From: Clostridia bacterium
GTDB taxonomy: Bacteria; Bacillota; Clostridia; Peptostreptococcales; Acidaminobacteraceae
Direction: 5' to 3'
Assembly (NCBI GenBank): GCA_018399635.1
Contig: JAGYOH010000007.1
Coordinates: 1 to 64,000 of the forward strand
DNA length: 64,000 nt
The notes beneath the pieces are model-generated. The model was not told the DNA's origin and searched no databases. It saw only the letters and a program-made list of their open reading frames with translations. The translations under genes were made by a program, and so were the position numbers. Below are positions 16,016 to 24,257 of the stretch, piece by piece (position 1 is the first letter of the stretch; the number at the start of each line of letters is the position of its first letter).

Positions 16016-16769
16016 GACCACCGCCATGGCCGGAGGGGTGCTTTGGCTCCTCCTCTGGCAGACCGCCGCCCTGGTCATCGACCAGGCCATCTATCTCCCC
16101 GCCCCCCTGGAGGTCATGAAACGCCTGGTCCTCCTCCTGGGGGACCCTGACTTTTTCAGAGTCCTGGGAATGACCACCTACAGGGTCCTGGTGGCCTTCG
16201 GCCTCTCAGTGGCACTGGGAGTGACCCTGGGCGCCCTTTGCGGCCTCAAACCCACCCTGGAGCATCTCTTTCGCCCCCTGGTGTCCCTGATCCGCTCGAC
16301 ACCGGTGATTTCGGTGATCATTCTGGCCATCGTCTGGCTGAACTCCACCCACGTTCCCATCTTCACAGGCTTCCTCATGTGCTTCCCCATCATCTGGACC
16401 AGTGCGGTTTCAGGAGTCAGAAGCGCCGACCCCCATCTGGTCGAAATGGCAGGGCTCTATCAGGTGAGGCCGGCCGGAATTCTTCTGAAAGTCTACCTTC
16501 CCGCCGCCCTGCCCACCCTGAAGGCGGGCTTTGTCAGCGCCCTGGGCCTCGGCTTCAAGGTCATCGCCGCCGGAGAAGTGCTTGCCCTCCCCCGGTTCGC
16601 CATCGGCAGCCGGCTCCATGATGCCAAGGTCTATCTGCAAATCCCCGATCTGCTGGCCTGGACCCTTTTCCTCATTCTCCTGAGCTATGTCTTCGAACAA
16701 CTCCTGGATCTCATGCTGAAGCATTTTCTGGATAGAAGGAGGTCGCCCCGCTATGATATCTCTGACTGA
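15990..16769 (+). CDS. ABC transporter permease, NitT/TauT (SsuC) type
   Basis: 259-residue inner-membrane permease of the nitrate/sulfonate/taurine class with about six membrane helices. The coupling loop to the ATPase lies near MAGLYQVRPAGILLKVYLP, and LIRSTPVISVIILAIVW is a typical family helix. Its ATG overlaps the end of the binding-protein gene by 26 bases, and its end overlaps the ATPase gene by 17, so all three are translationally coupled. Substrate is unknown and follows the binding protein. Confidence 0.88.
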   Translation: MKTSIINPKTTAMAGGVLWLLLWQTAALVIDQAIYLPAPLEVMKRLVLLLGDPDFFRVLGMTTYRVLVAFGLSVALGVTLGALCGLKPTLEHLFRPLVSLIRSTPVISVIILAIVWLNSTHVPIFTGFLMCFPIIWTSAVSGVRSADPHLVEMAGLYQVRPAGILLKVYLPAALPTLKAGFVSALGLGFKVIAAGEVLALPRFAIGSRLHDAKVYLQIPDLLAWTLFLILLSYVFEQLLDLMLKHFLDRRRSPRYDISD

Positions 16770-17457
16770 CATCTCCTTCAGCCATGCCGACAGAGTGATT
16801 TTCGAGGATTTCAACCTGACCCTCAACCACCATGAAATTTCAGGCATTCTCGGTCCATCGGGCATCGGCAAGACCACCCTGATCAACCTCATGGCGGGCA
16901 TCCTTCCCCTGAAAAAGGGTACCCTTCAAGGCATCGTCAAGGGGGATCTCTCCTATATCTTCCAGGATCCGAGACTCCTGCCCTCAGAAACAGTTTACGG
17001 CAACATGGCCTTTGTCCTGAAGAGACATTATCCTGATCCGAAGGCCTGCCGGGAGGTGATTCTGAGGAATCTGACCCTGGTCGGCCTGGAGGAATCCCTG
17101 GACCGCTTTCCCGACGAACTCAGCGGCGGCATGAAACAGCGGCTTTCCATCGCCAGGGCCTTCGCCACCCCCTCCCATGTCCTGTTCATGGATGAACCCT
17201 TCAAGGGACTGGATCCAGGGCTCAAGACCCAGTTGACGGCCGCCTTCAAGCGCAGCTATCAGGCCACCCGCAAAACCGTGGTCTTCGTGACCCATGATCT
17301 CGACGAGGTCCTGGCTCTCAGCGACCGGGTCATGGTCCTGGGTTCAAGACCTGCCAGGGTCGTCGCCACAGAGATCATCCCGAGGGAAGCCGGCAGTCTG
17401 CAACCCCTGGTCGATCTTGGAAAAATCAAGGCCTCCCTGCTTTCCCATATGATTTGA
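16753..17457 (+). CDS. ABC transporter ATP-binding protein, NitT/TauT (SsuB) type
   Basis: 234-residue ATPase. Walker A is GPSGIGKTT, the signature is ELSGGMKQR, and Walker B is HVLFMDEPFKGLD, with the switch His in VFVTHDLDE. It completes a three-component importer. Start at ATG 16753 behind AGAAGGAGG, inside the permease reading frame. A terminator follows immediately, closing the TM1266 operon. Confidence 0.9.
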   Translation: MISLTDISFSHADRVIFEDFNLTLNHHEISGILGPSGIGKTTLINLMAGILPLKKGTLQGIVKGDLSYIFQDPRLLPSETVYGNMAFVLKRHYPDPKACREVILRNLTLVGLEESLDRFPDELSGGMKQRLSIARAFATPSHVLFMDEPFKGLDPGLKTQLTAAFKRSYQATRKTVVFVTHDLDEVLALSDRVMVLGSRPARVVATEIIPREAGSLQPLVDLGKIKASLLSHMI

Positions 17458-17483
17458 CCCGCTAAGAAGAGCGGGTTTTTTTA
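17457..17483 (+). terminator. Terminator of the TM1266/ABC operon
   Basis: CCCGCT (17458-17463) pairs with AGCGGG (17470-17475), followed by eight T residues. It overlaps the last codon of the convergent acetyltransferase gene. Confidence 0.85.
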
Positions 17484-18014
17484 AAGGGAATAGGCCAGTT
17501 GAATGTCCCGCGGATCCTCCTGAAACAAGGCTTCATTGATTTCAGGGGTGTCTTTGCAGCCAAGACCGTGGTAGAAGCCGATGGTATCCTCGGCTGAACC
17601 CGCACAGATATACAGACAGTCAACCCGCCAGTCCCGGGCACGATGGACGCATTGGTGGAAAAGGCGGCCGCCGATTCCCCGACCCCGAACCTCCTTGGAT
17701 ACAAAGAGAGCATCCAGGAGGACATATTTTTTTTGAGCCCCGAAGACTTCCCGACTCAAGGAGGCATAGGCCAGCAGGCGGCCCCCTGAATCGAAGGCGC
17801 CAAAGGCAACCCCCCCTTTTTGAAGGACCCTCTCGAGTCCCTTGCGGGATTTTTCATAACCCTCCGGCCACCCTCTTTGATAATAATCGATTTCAACCAG
17901 GACCCGCCGCCCCCCAACGAGTCTGAAGGCGTTTTTGATATACTGGTCAGGATCGATCTCCCTGATTCTGTCGCATTCCGTCAATGCCAATTCCCGATAT
18001 TCGGTGCCCGTCAT
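17481..18014 (-). CDS. GNAT family N-acetyltransferase
   Basis: 177-residue acetyl-CoA-dependent acyltransferase of the GNAT superfamily. The acetyl-CoA loop is visible as KEVRGRGIGGRLFHQCVHRA, with preceding strand VLLDALFVS and a late GFYHGLGC motif typical of the fold. The substrate is unknown. ATG 18014 was chosen because a GGGGGG run lies six bases upstream; ATG 18020 and 18053 are alternatives that add 2 or 13 residues. It is convergent with the ABC operon and appears monocistronic. Confidence 0.8.
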   Translation of the reverse strand: MTGTEYRELALTECDRIREIDPDQYIKNAFRLVGGRRVLVEIDYYQRGWPEGYEKSRKGLERVLQKGGVAFGAFDSGGRLLAYASLSREVFGAQKKYVLLDALFVSKEVRGRGIGGRLFHQCVHRARDWRVDCLYICAGSAEDTIGFYHGLGCKDTPEINEALFQEDPRDIQLAYSL

Positions 18015-18154
18015 GGTCATCCCCCCCTGCAACCCTTCCTTGAAACCGGCCATCCCACTGATGTCCCCTGTCCAAAAGATCGGTCAGGTCGTGATGCGGG
18101 CTGCATAATCATAGCATGCCATATCTAGAAGAAAAATGGAACAAGAGTCCTGGC

Positions 18155-18283
18155 CGATTCACCCCCATCTCATAGAAGATGGGGGATTCCCATCAAAAGC
18201 TGATAATAACCGCTTGAATATGATAGAATTCTAGACGTAGGGCGTCAACTACCCACCACCTAAAGGTCGTGGGTTTCTGTGCC
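18155..18283. mobile_element. IS200/IS605-like remnant with two end hairpins
   Basis: Two hairpins about 90 bases apart lie in an otherwise empty 327-base gap. The first is a perfect 9-bp stem (18162-18170 with 18177-18185) bounded by GATTC on both sides. The second (18251-18260 with 18265-18274, one mismatch, loop TAAA) is preceded by GGCGTCAACT. The second has the look of the right end of TnpB elements. No transposase remains, so it may be an internally deleted or miniature element. The rest of the gap shows no gene. Confidence 0.55.
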
Positions 18284-18341
18284 ACAAATATTTATGAAGC
18301 ACCTTGAAATTTGACCGCGCCCATCACAGGAGGAAACCATC

Positions 18342-19226
18342 ATGAATAAATTCAAAGGTATCGTTGCAGTGATCCTGTCCGCCGTCATCTACGGGAGTGT
18401 TCCACTTCTGGCAAGATCCGTCTATGCCCTCGGCGGCAATCCGGTGGCCCTGATCTTTTACCGCAGCCTGATTGCTTTGCCACTCTTGTATGTCCTGGCA
18501 AAGAAATCCAATATCGATACCATGAGCCTCAACCTGGAGACTTTTAAAAAAATCCTGACCCTGGTCTTTCTGGGCTACGCCTCCACGGCCTTCCTGCTCT
18601 ATGCCTCCTACCTCTTCATCCCCACAGGAATCGCAACCACTCTTCACTTTTCCTACCCCATCTTCGTCGTCCTGGGCTACCTCGTTTTTTTTCGGGAAAA
18701 ACCGGGCAAAACGGTGATCCTCGCCCTCTTGATGAGTTTCTCTGGAATCCTCCTCTTCAACGACAACAAGGCCCCCATCGACCTTCTCGGCTTCACCATG
18801 GCCCTCGGTTCCGGAATGACCTTCGCCTTCTTCATCATCTATGTCAAGAAGAGCGGTCTCAACCAGATGAATCTGATGAAGTTCACCTTCTACCTGGCCC
18901 TGTTCACAGGAATCATCTATTTCCTCCTGGGACAGTTGACCGGCACTCTCCTCATCGTCCTCGACTACAGGGGCTGGCTCCTGGTGGCCTCCATGTCCCT
19001 CCTGGTTTCCCTGGGCGCGGTCTTTCTCTTTCAGGTCGGCATCCGGATCGTGGGGCCGCAGCGCACCGCCATCCTGAGCACCTTCGAGCCCCTCACCAGC
19101 ATCATCATCGGCACCCTGGCCTTCGAGGAAGCCTTGAACCTGAGAATCATCCTGGGGATGCTTCTCATCCTCCTCGCCGTGGTCATGATCACCCTGGACG
19201 AAAACAAAAAAAATTCCGGGGTCTAG
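18342..19226 (+). CDS. DMT/EamA family transporter
   Basis: 294-residue inner-membrane protein with ten predicted helices in two EamA repeats of about 140 residues each. Opening KFKGIVAVILSAVIYGSVPLLARS and the closing second-repeat segment FEPLTSIIIGTLAFEE are typical of RhaT/YdcZ-like metabolite exporters. The substrate cannot be inferred; amino acid efflux is common in the family. The ATG has AGGAGG nine bases upstream. Its 3' end overlaps the terminator of the convergent gene. It lies directly after the IS-like remnant. Confidence 0.85.
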   Translation: MNKFKGIVAVILSAVIYGSVPLLARSVYALGGNPVALIFYRSLIALPLLYVLAKKSNIDTMSLNLETFKKILTLVFLGYASTAFLLYASYLFIPTGIATTLHFSYPIFVVLGYLVFFREKPGKTVILALLMSFSGILLFNDNKAPIDLLGFTMALGSGMTFAFFIIYVKKSGLNQMNLMKFTFYLALFTGIIYFLLGQLTGTLLIVLDYRGWLLVASMSLLVSLGAVFLFQVGIRIVGPQRTAILSTFEPLTSIIIGTLAFEEALNLRIILGMLLILLAVVMITLDENKKNSGV

Positions 19227-19239
19227 ATTTCCCTGGAAT
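19206..19239 (-). terminator. Terminator of the unrecognised exported-protein gene
   Basis: On the minus strand, a bulged stem ATTCC.GGG/CCC.GGAAT (19213-19239) is followed by eight T residues; it overlaps the end of the convergent DMT transporter gene. Confidence 0.7.
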
Positions 19240-19247
19240 CAGTATAT

Positions 19248-20012
19248 CTAATCGAGATATTGAATTTTCTGCTTTTGGTAATCCCTGGGATACTTCTCCC
19301 TTGCCAGGGCTTTGGCGGGGGAGTCGGCCTGGGCCGCCATGAATTCCTTGGCCTTGAGCTGGCGGATGAAATCCTCCAGTTGTCTGAGGTAATCCCCAGG
19401 ATGCTTTTCAGAGACCCCCGACAGAATTTCCTGATGTCTTCGACCCTGGGTCTGCAGGAATGCCTTGGCCTCCATCTGCTGCCTGACGGTGTACCAGAGG
19501 ACCTCATAATCCGCTTCACCCGCAAGGTCCGTCAGCAGATACTCCCACTCTTCAGGAAGGGCCTCCAACTTCTCCAGGGCCGCCACCTGTCGCTGGTAGT
19601 AAAATTTCCGGGCTTCATAATCACAGGGAAACAAGGCCACTGCCCGGGCCTTGATCCAGGGATATGCCTCGACGCTTTCCAGATACTGCAGGGCTTTTTT
19701 TTGTTGGTCGATTTGAAAATCCCTCATGGCTTCCGAAGCCGGCCAATCCTCTTCGGCTTTTTTCACAATGGCGGCCATGGTTTTTTCCTCAATGGGGATC
19801 ACCGTATACGCTGTATCATGGGGCTCAAGAATCAGGTCCTGATCCAGGGAACCGATATCAAAAATTTCCCCGATCACTTCCCCCGTCCTTTCCTCCACCC
19901 CGTTTTCAGGCCCATCAATCCGATAAGCATGGTCTCCAGTATTATGCAAGCCCAAAAATACCACCAGGGTCACTAGGACAAGTCTTCCCCTGCGTCGGTG
20001 AATTTTCTTCAC
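19248..20012 (-). CDS. Unrecognised protein with N-terminal signal or membrane anchor
   Basis: 254 residues that I do not recognise. A basic start (KKIHRRRGR) precedes a hydrophobic stretch (LVLVTLVVFLGL), so the protein is probably exported or membrane-anchored. The remainder is hydrophilic, rich in Glu, Lys, Gln and aromatic residues, and probably helical. Loosely repeated units with an A-x-E/F-P-x-D-Y core occur (ALFPCDYEARKFYYQR and AREKYPRDYQKQKIQYLD), hinting at an internal repeat near residues 125 and 240. Start set at GTG 20012 because AGGGGGAAG precedes it; an ATG at 20075 lacks a binding site. It has its own promoter and terminator and is therefore a single-gene unit. Confidence 0.65.
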   Translation of the reverse strand: MKKIHRRRGRLVLVTLVVFLGLHNTGDHAYRIDGPENGVEERTGEVIGEIFDIGSLDQDLILEPHDTAYTVIPIEEKTMAAIVKKAEEDWPASEAMRDFQIDQQKKALQYLESVEAYPWIKARAVALFPCDYEARKFYYQRQVAALEKLEALPEEWEYLLTDLAGEADYEVLWYTVRQQMEAKAFLQTQGRRHQEILSGVSEKHPGDYLRQLEDFIRQLKAKEFMAAQADSPAKALAREKYPRDYQKQKIQYLD

Positions 20013-20083
20013 AGCTTCTTCCCCCTTGCGCGGCCTCCTGTTGCCATCCCCGCCTCGACAGCCCTGAAGCTTCATCGGATTCC

Positions 20084-20113
20084 ATTCTATCACAAATATT
20101 TCATTGTTGACAA
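20084..20113 (-). promoter_or_regulatory. Promoter of the unrecognised exported-protein gene
   Basis: Minus-strand TTGTCA (20113-20108), 18-base spacer, TAGAAT (20089-20084), about 70 bases before the GTG start. Confidence 0.6.
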
Positions 20114-20124
20114 TATATTGACAC

Positions 20125-20159
20125 AAAAAGAATTTCACGCCAGAGCGAAATTCTTTTTT
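20125..20159. terminator. Bidirectional-type terminator after the PanE-like gene
   Basis: A 12-bp perfect stem (20125-20136 with 20147-20158) with A and T tracts at its ends lies right after the PanE-like stop on the minus strand. Confidence 0.75.
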
Positions 20160-20162
20160 CTC

Positions 20163-21071
20163 CTAAATCCCGAAGGTCTTCTCCTTGAACCTTATGGCAT
20201 GGTAAAGGAACTCATTGACCGGTGTCGGCACCCCCACCTCTTTTCCCAGGGCGATGACTTTCCCCGCCAGCATCTCCACCTCGGTTTTCCGCTGGTTCTC
20301 CACGTCCTGCAGCATGGAGGACCGGCTTCTAGGAGGCAGTCCGGCACAGTTTGCGTACCAGGTGACCATGTCCTTTTCTGAAAGATCGATTCCCTTCTTG
20401 TTGGCGATCCTCACCACCTCGATCATGGCCAGTTCCATCATCTTCTTGGGCTCCTGGAATGCCGTGATGAGACCGTTGTCGGCCCCGGTGACGGCAGACA
20501 TCTGGTTGACCCCCACGTTGAGCATGAATTTCCACCACATCGACCGGAGGATGGCCTCGTCAAGGATACTGTGAATCTGGCACCCGTCGAAAAAGGCTTT
20601 GACTGAAAGCGCTCTGGAATCCCCGATCCCCTTGAGACTGCCGAATTGAATGGTCCCCATTTTGCCACGGGTGATGCGGTTGCCCTCCTTGACACTGGCG
20701 ATATTGTAGATGTAGGCGTGGAGCATGCGGTCCATGCCGAAGCGCTCTGCGAGAATCTCCTCCGAATCGATGCCGTTGAGCAGACTCAAGATGATGGTTT
20801 TTTCCCCCACGAAATTTTCAATGCTTGTCATGGCCTTGTCGAGATGGTGGTACTTGGTGCTGACGATGACCAGATCCACGGGCTCCCCTTCCTCTGGCGT
20901 GATGTAGTCAAAGGGGATCTCCCTTCCGTCCACCCAGACCCCTTCCTCGAGATACCGGTCTTTTCTTTCGGCATCCACGATGACCTTGAAGTCAAATCCC
21001 TTGTTCATCATCTGCTCCGCCATGGCGCCTCCGATGGCCCCAAGTCCGATCAATACCGCTTTTTCAATCAT
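20163..21071 (-). CDS. Ketopantoate reductase family protein (PanE/ApbA)
   Basis: 302-residue NADPH-dependent oxidoreductase of the 2-dehydropantoate 2-reductase family. The dinucleotide motif is GLGAIGGAMAEQM at the N-terminus, followed by VDLVIVSTKYHHLDKA and SLLNGIDSEE. The C-terminal helical domain has a WWKFMLNVGVNQMSAVTGADNG segment in the place of the family's conserved Lys/Asn stretch. True ketopantoate reductase would serve coenzyme A synthesis, but no other pan gene is near, so a related 2-keto acid reductase is possible. Monocistronic, with a terminator after it; divergent from hutU. Confidence 0.82.
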   Translation of the reverse strand: MIEKAVLIGLGAIGGAMAEQMMNKGFDFKVIVDAERKDRYLEEGVWVDGREIPFDYITPEEGEPVDLVIVSTKYHHLDKAMTSIENFVGEKTIILSLLNGIDSEEILAERFGMDRMLHAYIYNIASVKEGNRITRGKMGTIQFGSLKGIGDSRALSVKAFFDGCQIHSILDEAILRSMWWKFMLNVGVNQMSAVTGADNGLITAFQEPKKMMELAMIEVVRIANKKGIDLSEKDMVTWYANCAGLPPRSRSSMLQDVENQRKTEVEMLAGKVIALGKEVGVPTPVNEFLYHAIRFKEKTFGI

Positions 21072-21200
21072 GTTTCAAGCTCCTTTCCCGAACCGACCTA
21101 AAATCCTTCTCCAAACATCATACCACAGATGGCCGTGGCCAACACCCGGTAATCCCGGCCATTGTCGGCAGGCCCGAAAAAGGCGACATACCCCCACCTG

Positions 21201-21232
21201 TTGACGCTCCGTTGACGCCGAAGCCTTATACT
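21201..21232 (+). promoter_or_regulatory. Weak candidate promoter of the hut operon
   Basis: TTGACG (21201-21206) and a second TTGACG (21212-21217) precede TATACT (21227-21232). Spacers of 20 and 9 bases are both off the optimum, so an activator may be needed or the real promoter lies elsewhere. Confidence 0.3.
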
Positions 21233-21283
21233 GTGAACATGAACCGCACCGGATAGTCCACAATGGGTAAAGGAGGAAAATCA

Positions 21284-23311
21284 ATGATCAACAACCTGGA
21301 TATTTCAAAAGCCATGACCATCAAACTGGATGACGCACTGCCCGACTACCCCCCCTTCATCGAGGGCAAACGACGGGCCCCCAAGCGGGAACTGAATCTG
21401 ACCCCGGAGGAAATCGAACTGGCACTCAAGAACGCCCTGCGATACATCCCCGAGGAACACCACGATCTGATGGCGGAGGAATTCCTTGAGGAGCTCCTCA
21501 CCAAAGGCCGGATCTACGGCTATCGCTACCGGCCCGAGGGCCTCATCAAGGCGAAACCCATCGACGCATATGAAGGCAAATGCATTGAAGGCAGGGCCTT
21601 CCAAGTGATGATCGACAACAACCTGGACTTTGACATCGCCCTGTATCCCTATGAACTGGTGACCTACGGGGAAAGCGGCATGGTCTGCCAGAACTGGATG
21701 CAGTACCGGCTCATCAAGAAATACCTCGAGGCCCTGACCCGGGACCAGACCCTGGTCCTTCATTCCGGCCATCCCCTGGGCCTTTTCCACTCCCATCCGG
21801 GAGCCCCCCGGGTGATTCTCAGCAACGGTCTCATGATCGGCATGTACGACGATCTTGACAATTTCAACCGGGCCGCCGCCCTGGGCGTCGCCAATTACGG
21901 CCAGATGACCGCAGGCGGCTGGATGTACATCGGTCCCCAGGGGATCGTTCACGGCACCTATTCCACCATTCTCAACGCCGGCCGGCTGAAACTGGGCATT
22001 CCGGGAGACCAGGACCTCAGAGGTCGTCTCTTTGTCACCTCGGGTCTCGGCGGCATGAGCGGGGCTCAGGGCAAAGCCGTGGAAATCGCCAACGGCGTCG
22101 GTATCATCGCCGAGGTGGATGCCTCCCGGATTGAAACCCGGTATTCCCAGGGCTGGGTTTCGAAGGTCACCGAAACCCCACAGGAGGCCTTCGAAGCGGC
22201 CAGGGCCCACATGGACGACAAAACCCCCTGCGCCATCGCCTTCCACGGCAATATCGTGGATCTGCTCGAGTACGCCGATGCCGAGGACATTCCCATCGAC
22301 ATGCTCTCGGACCAGACCTCCTGCCATGAGGTCTACACCGGCGGCTACTGTCCCCAGGGCATCTCCTTCGAGGAACGCACCCGTCTGCTTTCTGAAGAAC
22401 CTGAAAGATTCAAGGCAATGGTCAAGGACACCTTGAAGGCCCACTTCGAGGTCATCAAATCCCTCAGCTCAAAGGGCACCTATTTCTTTGATTATGGAAA
22501 TTCCTTCATGAAGGCCATCTACGACACCGGCATCATGGAAATTTCCAAAAACGGCCGGGACGACAAGGACGGCTTCATCTGGCCCTCCTACGTGGAGGAT
22601 ATCCTCGGTCCCCAGCTCTTCGATTACGGCTACGGCCCCTTCCGATGGGTGTGCCTCTCCGGCAGGAAGGAGGATCTGGTCAAAACCGACGAAGCCGCCA
22701 TGGGCTGTATCGATCCCAACCGGCGTTACCAGGACCGGGACAACTATATCTGGATCAAGGATGCGGATAAAAACGCCCTGGTGGTGGGTACCCAGGCGAG
22801 GATCCTCTACCAGGACGCCTTCGGCCGGATGAACATCGCTCTGAAATTCAACGAACTCGTGCGCAAGGGGGAGATCGGACCCGTCATGCTGGGTCGGGAC
22901 CACCACGATACCGGCGGAACGGACTCCCCCTTCAGAGAGACCGCCAATATCAAGGACGGCTCCAACGTCATGGCGGACCAGGCCACCCATATCTTCGCCG
23001 GAAACGCCGCAAGGGGCATGAGTCTCGTCGCCCTTCACAACGGTGGAGGGGTCGGCATCGGCAAAGCCATCAACGGCGGTTTCGGCATGGTCCTCGACGG
23101 CAGCACCCGGGTGGACGATATTCTCCGCTCGGCCATCCCCTGGGACGTCATGGGCGGGGTATCCAGAAGAGCCTGGGCGAGAAACGACAACGCCATCGAA
23201 ACCTGCATCGAATACAACAGCGTCATGGAGGGACTTGACCACATCACCCTGCCCTACCGCACCGATGATGAAAAAATCAAAAATCTGGTCCAGAAAAAAA
23301 TCAAGGGCTGA
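21284..23311 (+). CDS. hutU: Urocanate hydratase
   Basis: 675-residue urocanase, converting urocanate to 4-imidazolone-5-propionate with bound NAD+ in histidine degradation. Family blocks are intact: GGMSGAQGKAVEIANGVG (NAD-binding glycine region), SDQTSCHEVYTGGYCPQG with the conserved Cys region, DHHDTGGTDSPFRETANI, and HNGGGVGIGKAINGGFG. It belongs to the longer urocanase form (about 670 residues) rather than the roughly 555-residue proteobacterial one. ATG 21284 follows AAAGGAGG; an upstream in-frame ATG at 21263 would place the binding site inside the gene. First gene of an operon with ftcD and fchA. Confidence 0.96.
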   Translation: MINNLDISKAMTIKLDDALPDYPPFIEGKRRAPKRELNLTPEEIELALKNALRYIPEEHHDLMAEEFLEELLTKGRIYGYRYRPEGLIKAKPIDAYEGKCIEGRAFQVMIDNNLDFDIALYPYELVTYGESGMVCQNWMQYRLIKKYLEALTRDQTLVLHSGHPLGLFHSHPGAPRVILSNGLMIGMYDDLDNFNRAAALGVANYGQMTAGGWMYIGPQGIVHGTYSTILNAGRLKLGIPGDQDLRGRLFVTSGLGGMSGAQGKAVEIANGVGIIAEVDASRIETRYSQGWVSKVTETPQEAFEAARAHMDDKTPCAIAFHGNIVDLLEYADAEDIPIDMLSDQTSCHEVYTGGYCPQGISFEERTRLLSEEPERFKAMVKDTLKAHFEVIKSLSSKGTYFFDYGNSFMKAIYDTGIMEISKNGRDDKDGFIWPSYVEDILGPQLFDYGYGPFRWVCLSGRKEDLVKTDEAAMGCIDPNRRYQDRDNYIWIKDADKNALVVGTQARILYQDAFGRMNIALKFNELVRKGEIGPVMLGRDHHDTGGTDSPFRETANIKDGSNVMADQATHIFAGNAARGMSLVALHNGGGVGIGKAINGGFGMVLDGSTRVDDILRSAIPWDVMGGVSRRAWARNDNAIETCIEYNSVMEGLDHITLPYRTDDEKIKNLVQKKIKG

Positions 23312-23323
23312 GAGGAGACCGTC

Positions 23324-24226
23324 ATGAGTTTGAATCAAATCGTAGAATGTGTCGTGAATTATTCCGAGGGAAGGGACGAGGCCAGAATAGCACGCATCAC
23401 CAGTCCCTTCACACAAACCCCGGGCTGCAAGCTGATCAACCTTGAAGCCGACAGGGATTACCACCGGGTGGTCGTCACCGTCATGGGACAACCCCAGGCG
23501 GTCATGGCCGCCGTGATCGCCTCTGTCGGCATCGCCCGGGATGAAATCGACATGACCGGCCACCAGGGACAGCACCCCAGAATGGGCGCCACGGATGTCA
23601 TCCCCTTCATTCCCATCCGCAACATGACCATGGCGGATTGTGTCGCCCTGGCCAGGGAAGTGGGGGAAGACATCGCCAACCAATATGATATCCCGGTATT
23701 CCTCTATGAAAAGGCCGCTTCAACCCCGGACAGGGAGAACCTGGCCACGGTCCGCAAGGGACAGTTCGAAGGCATGGCCGAAAAGCTAAAGGATCCCATG
23801 TGGCAGCCGGATTTCGGCCCCGCCCGGGTCCACCCCACTGCCGGCGTCACCGCCGTCGGCGCCAGAATGCCGCTGGTAGCCTACAACATCGACCTGGACA
23901 CCAAGGATGTCACGATTGCCAGCAACATCGCCAAGGTGATCCGTCATTCCGGCGGCGGCTTCAGGTACATCAAGGCCGGCGGGGTTGAAATCGCCGAGCG
24001 GGGCATCACCCAGGTGACCATGAACATCACCGACTACACCAAGGTTTCCATTTACCGGGTATTTGAAACCGTCAAGATGGAGGCCAGACGCTATGGGGTC
24101 AACGTCCTCGGCAGTGAAATCATCGGCCTGGTCCCCATGGAGGCCCTCATGGATACCGCGGCCTATTACCTGGGACTCTACGGCTTCAACCCGTCAAAGG
24201 TAATTGAAAACAATCTGTCTGAATGA
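23324..24226 (+). CDS. ftcD: Glutamate formimidoyltransferase
   Basis: 300-residue protein equivalent to the N-terminal domain of mammalian FTCD, moving the formimino group from N-formimino-L-glutamate to tetrahydrofolate. Recognised from the opening IVECVVNYSEGRD, the catalytic-histidine region DMTGHQGQHPRMGATDVIPF, and GPARVHPTAGVTAVGAR. It starts 12 bases after hutU behind AGAGGAG. With fchA next, it delivers the histidine-derived C1 unit to the folate pool, as in clostridial histidine fermentation. Confidence 0.95.
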   Translation: MSLNQIVECVVNYSEGRDEARIARITSPFTQTPGCKLINLEADRDYHRVVVTVMGQPQAVMAAVIASVGIARDEIDMTGHQGQHPRMGATDVIPFIPIRNMTMADCVALAREVGEDIANQYDIPVFLYEKAASTPDRENLATVRKGQFEGMAEKLKDPMWQPDFGPARVHPTAGVTAVGARMPLVAYNIDLDTKDVTIASNIAKVIRHSGGGFRYIKAGGVEIAERGITQVTMNITDYTKVSIYRVFETVKMEARRYGVNVLGSEIIGLVPMEALMDTAAYYLGLYGFNPSKVIENNLSE

Positions 24227-24257
24227 AATGAAAATCAATAAATCCGGGAGGTAACCC

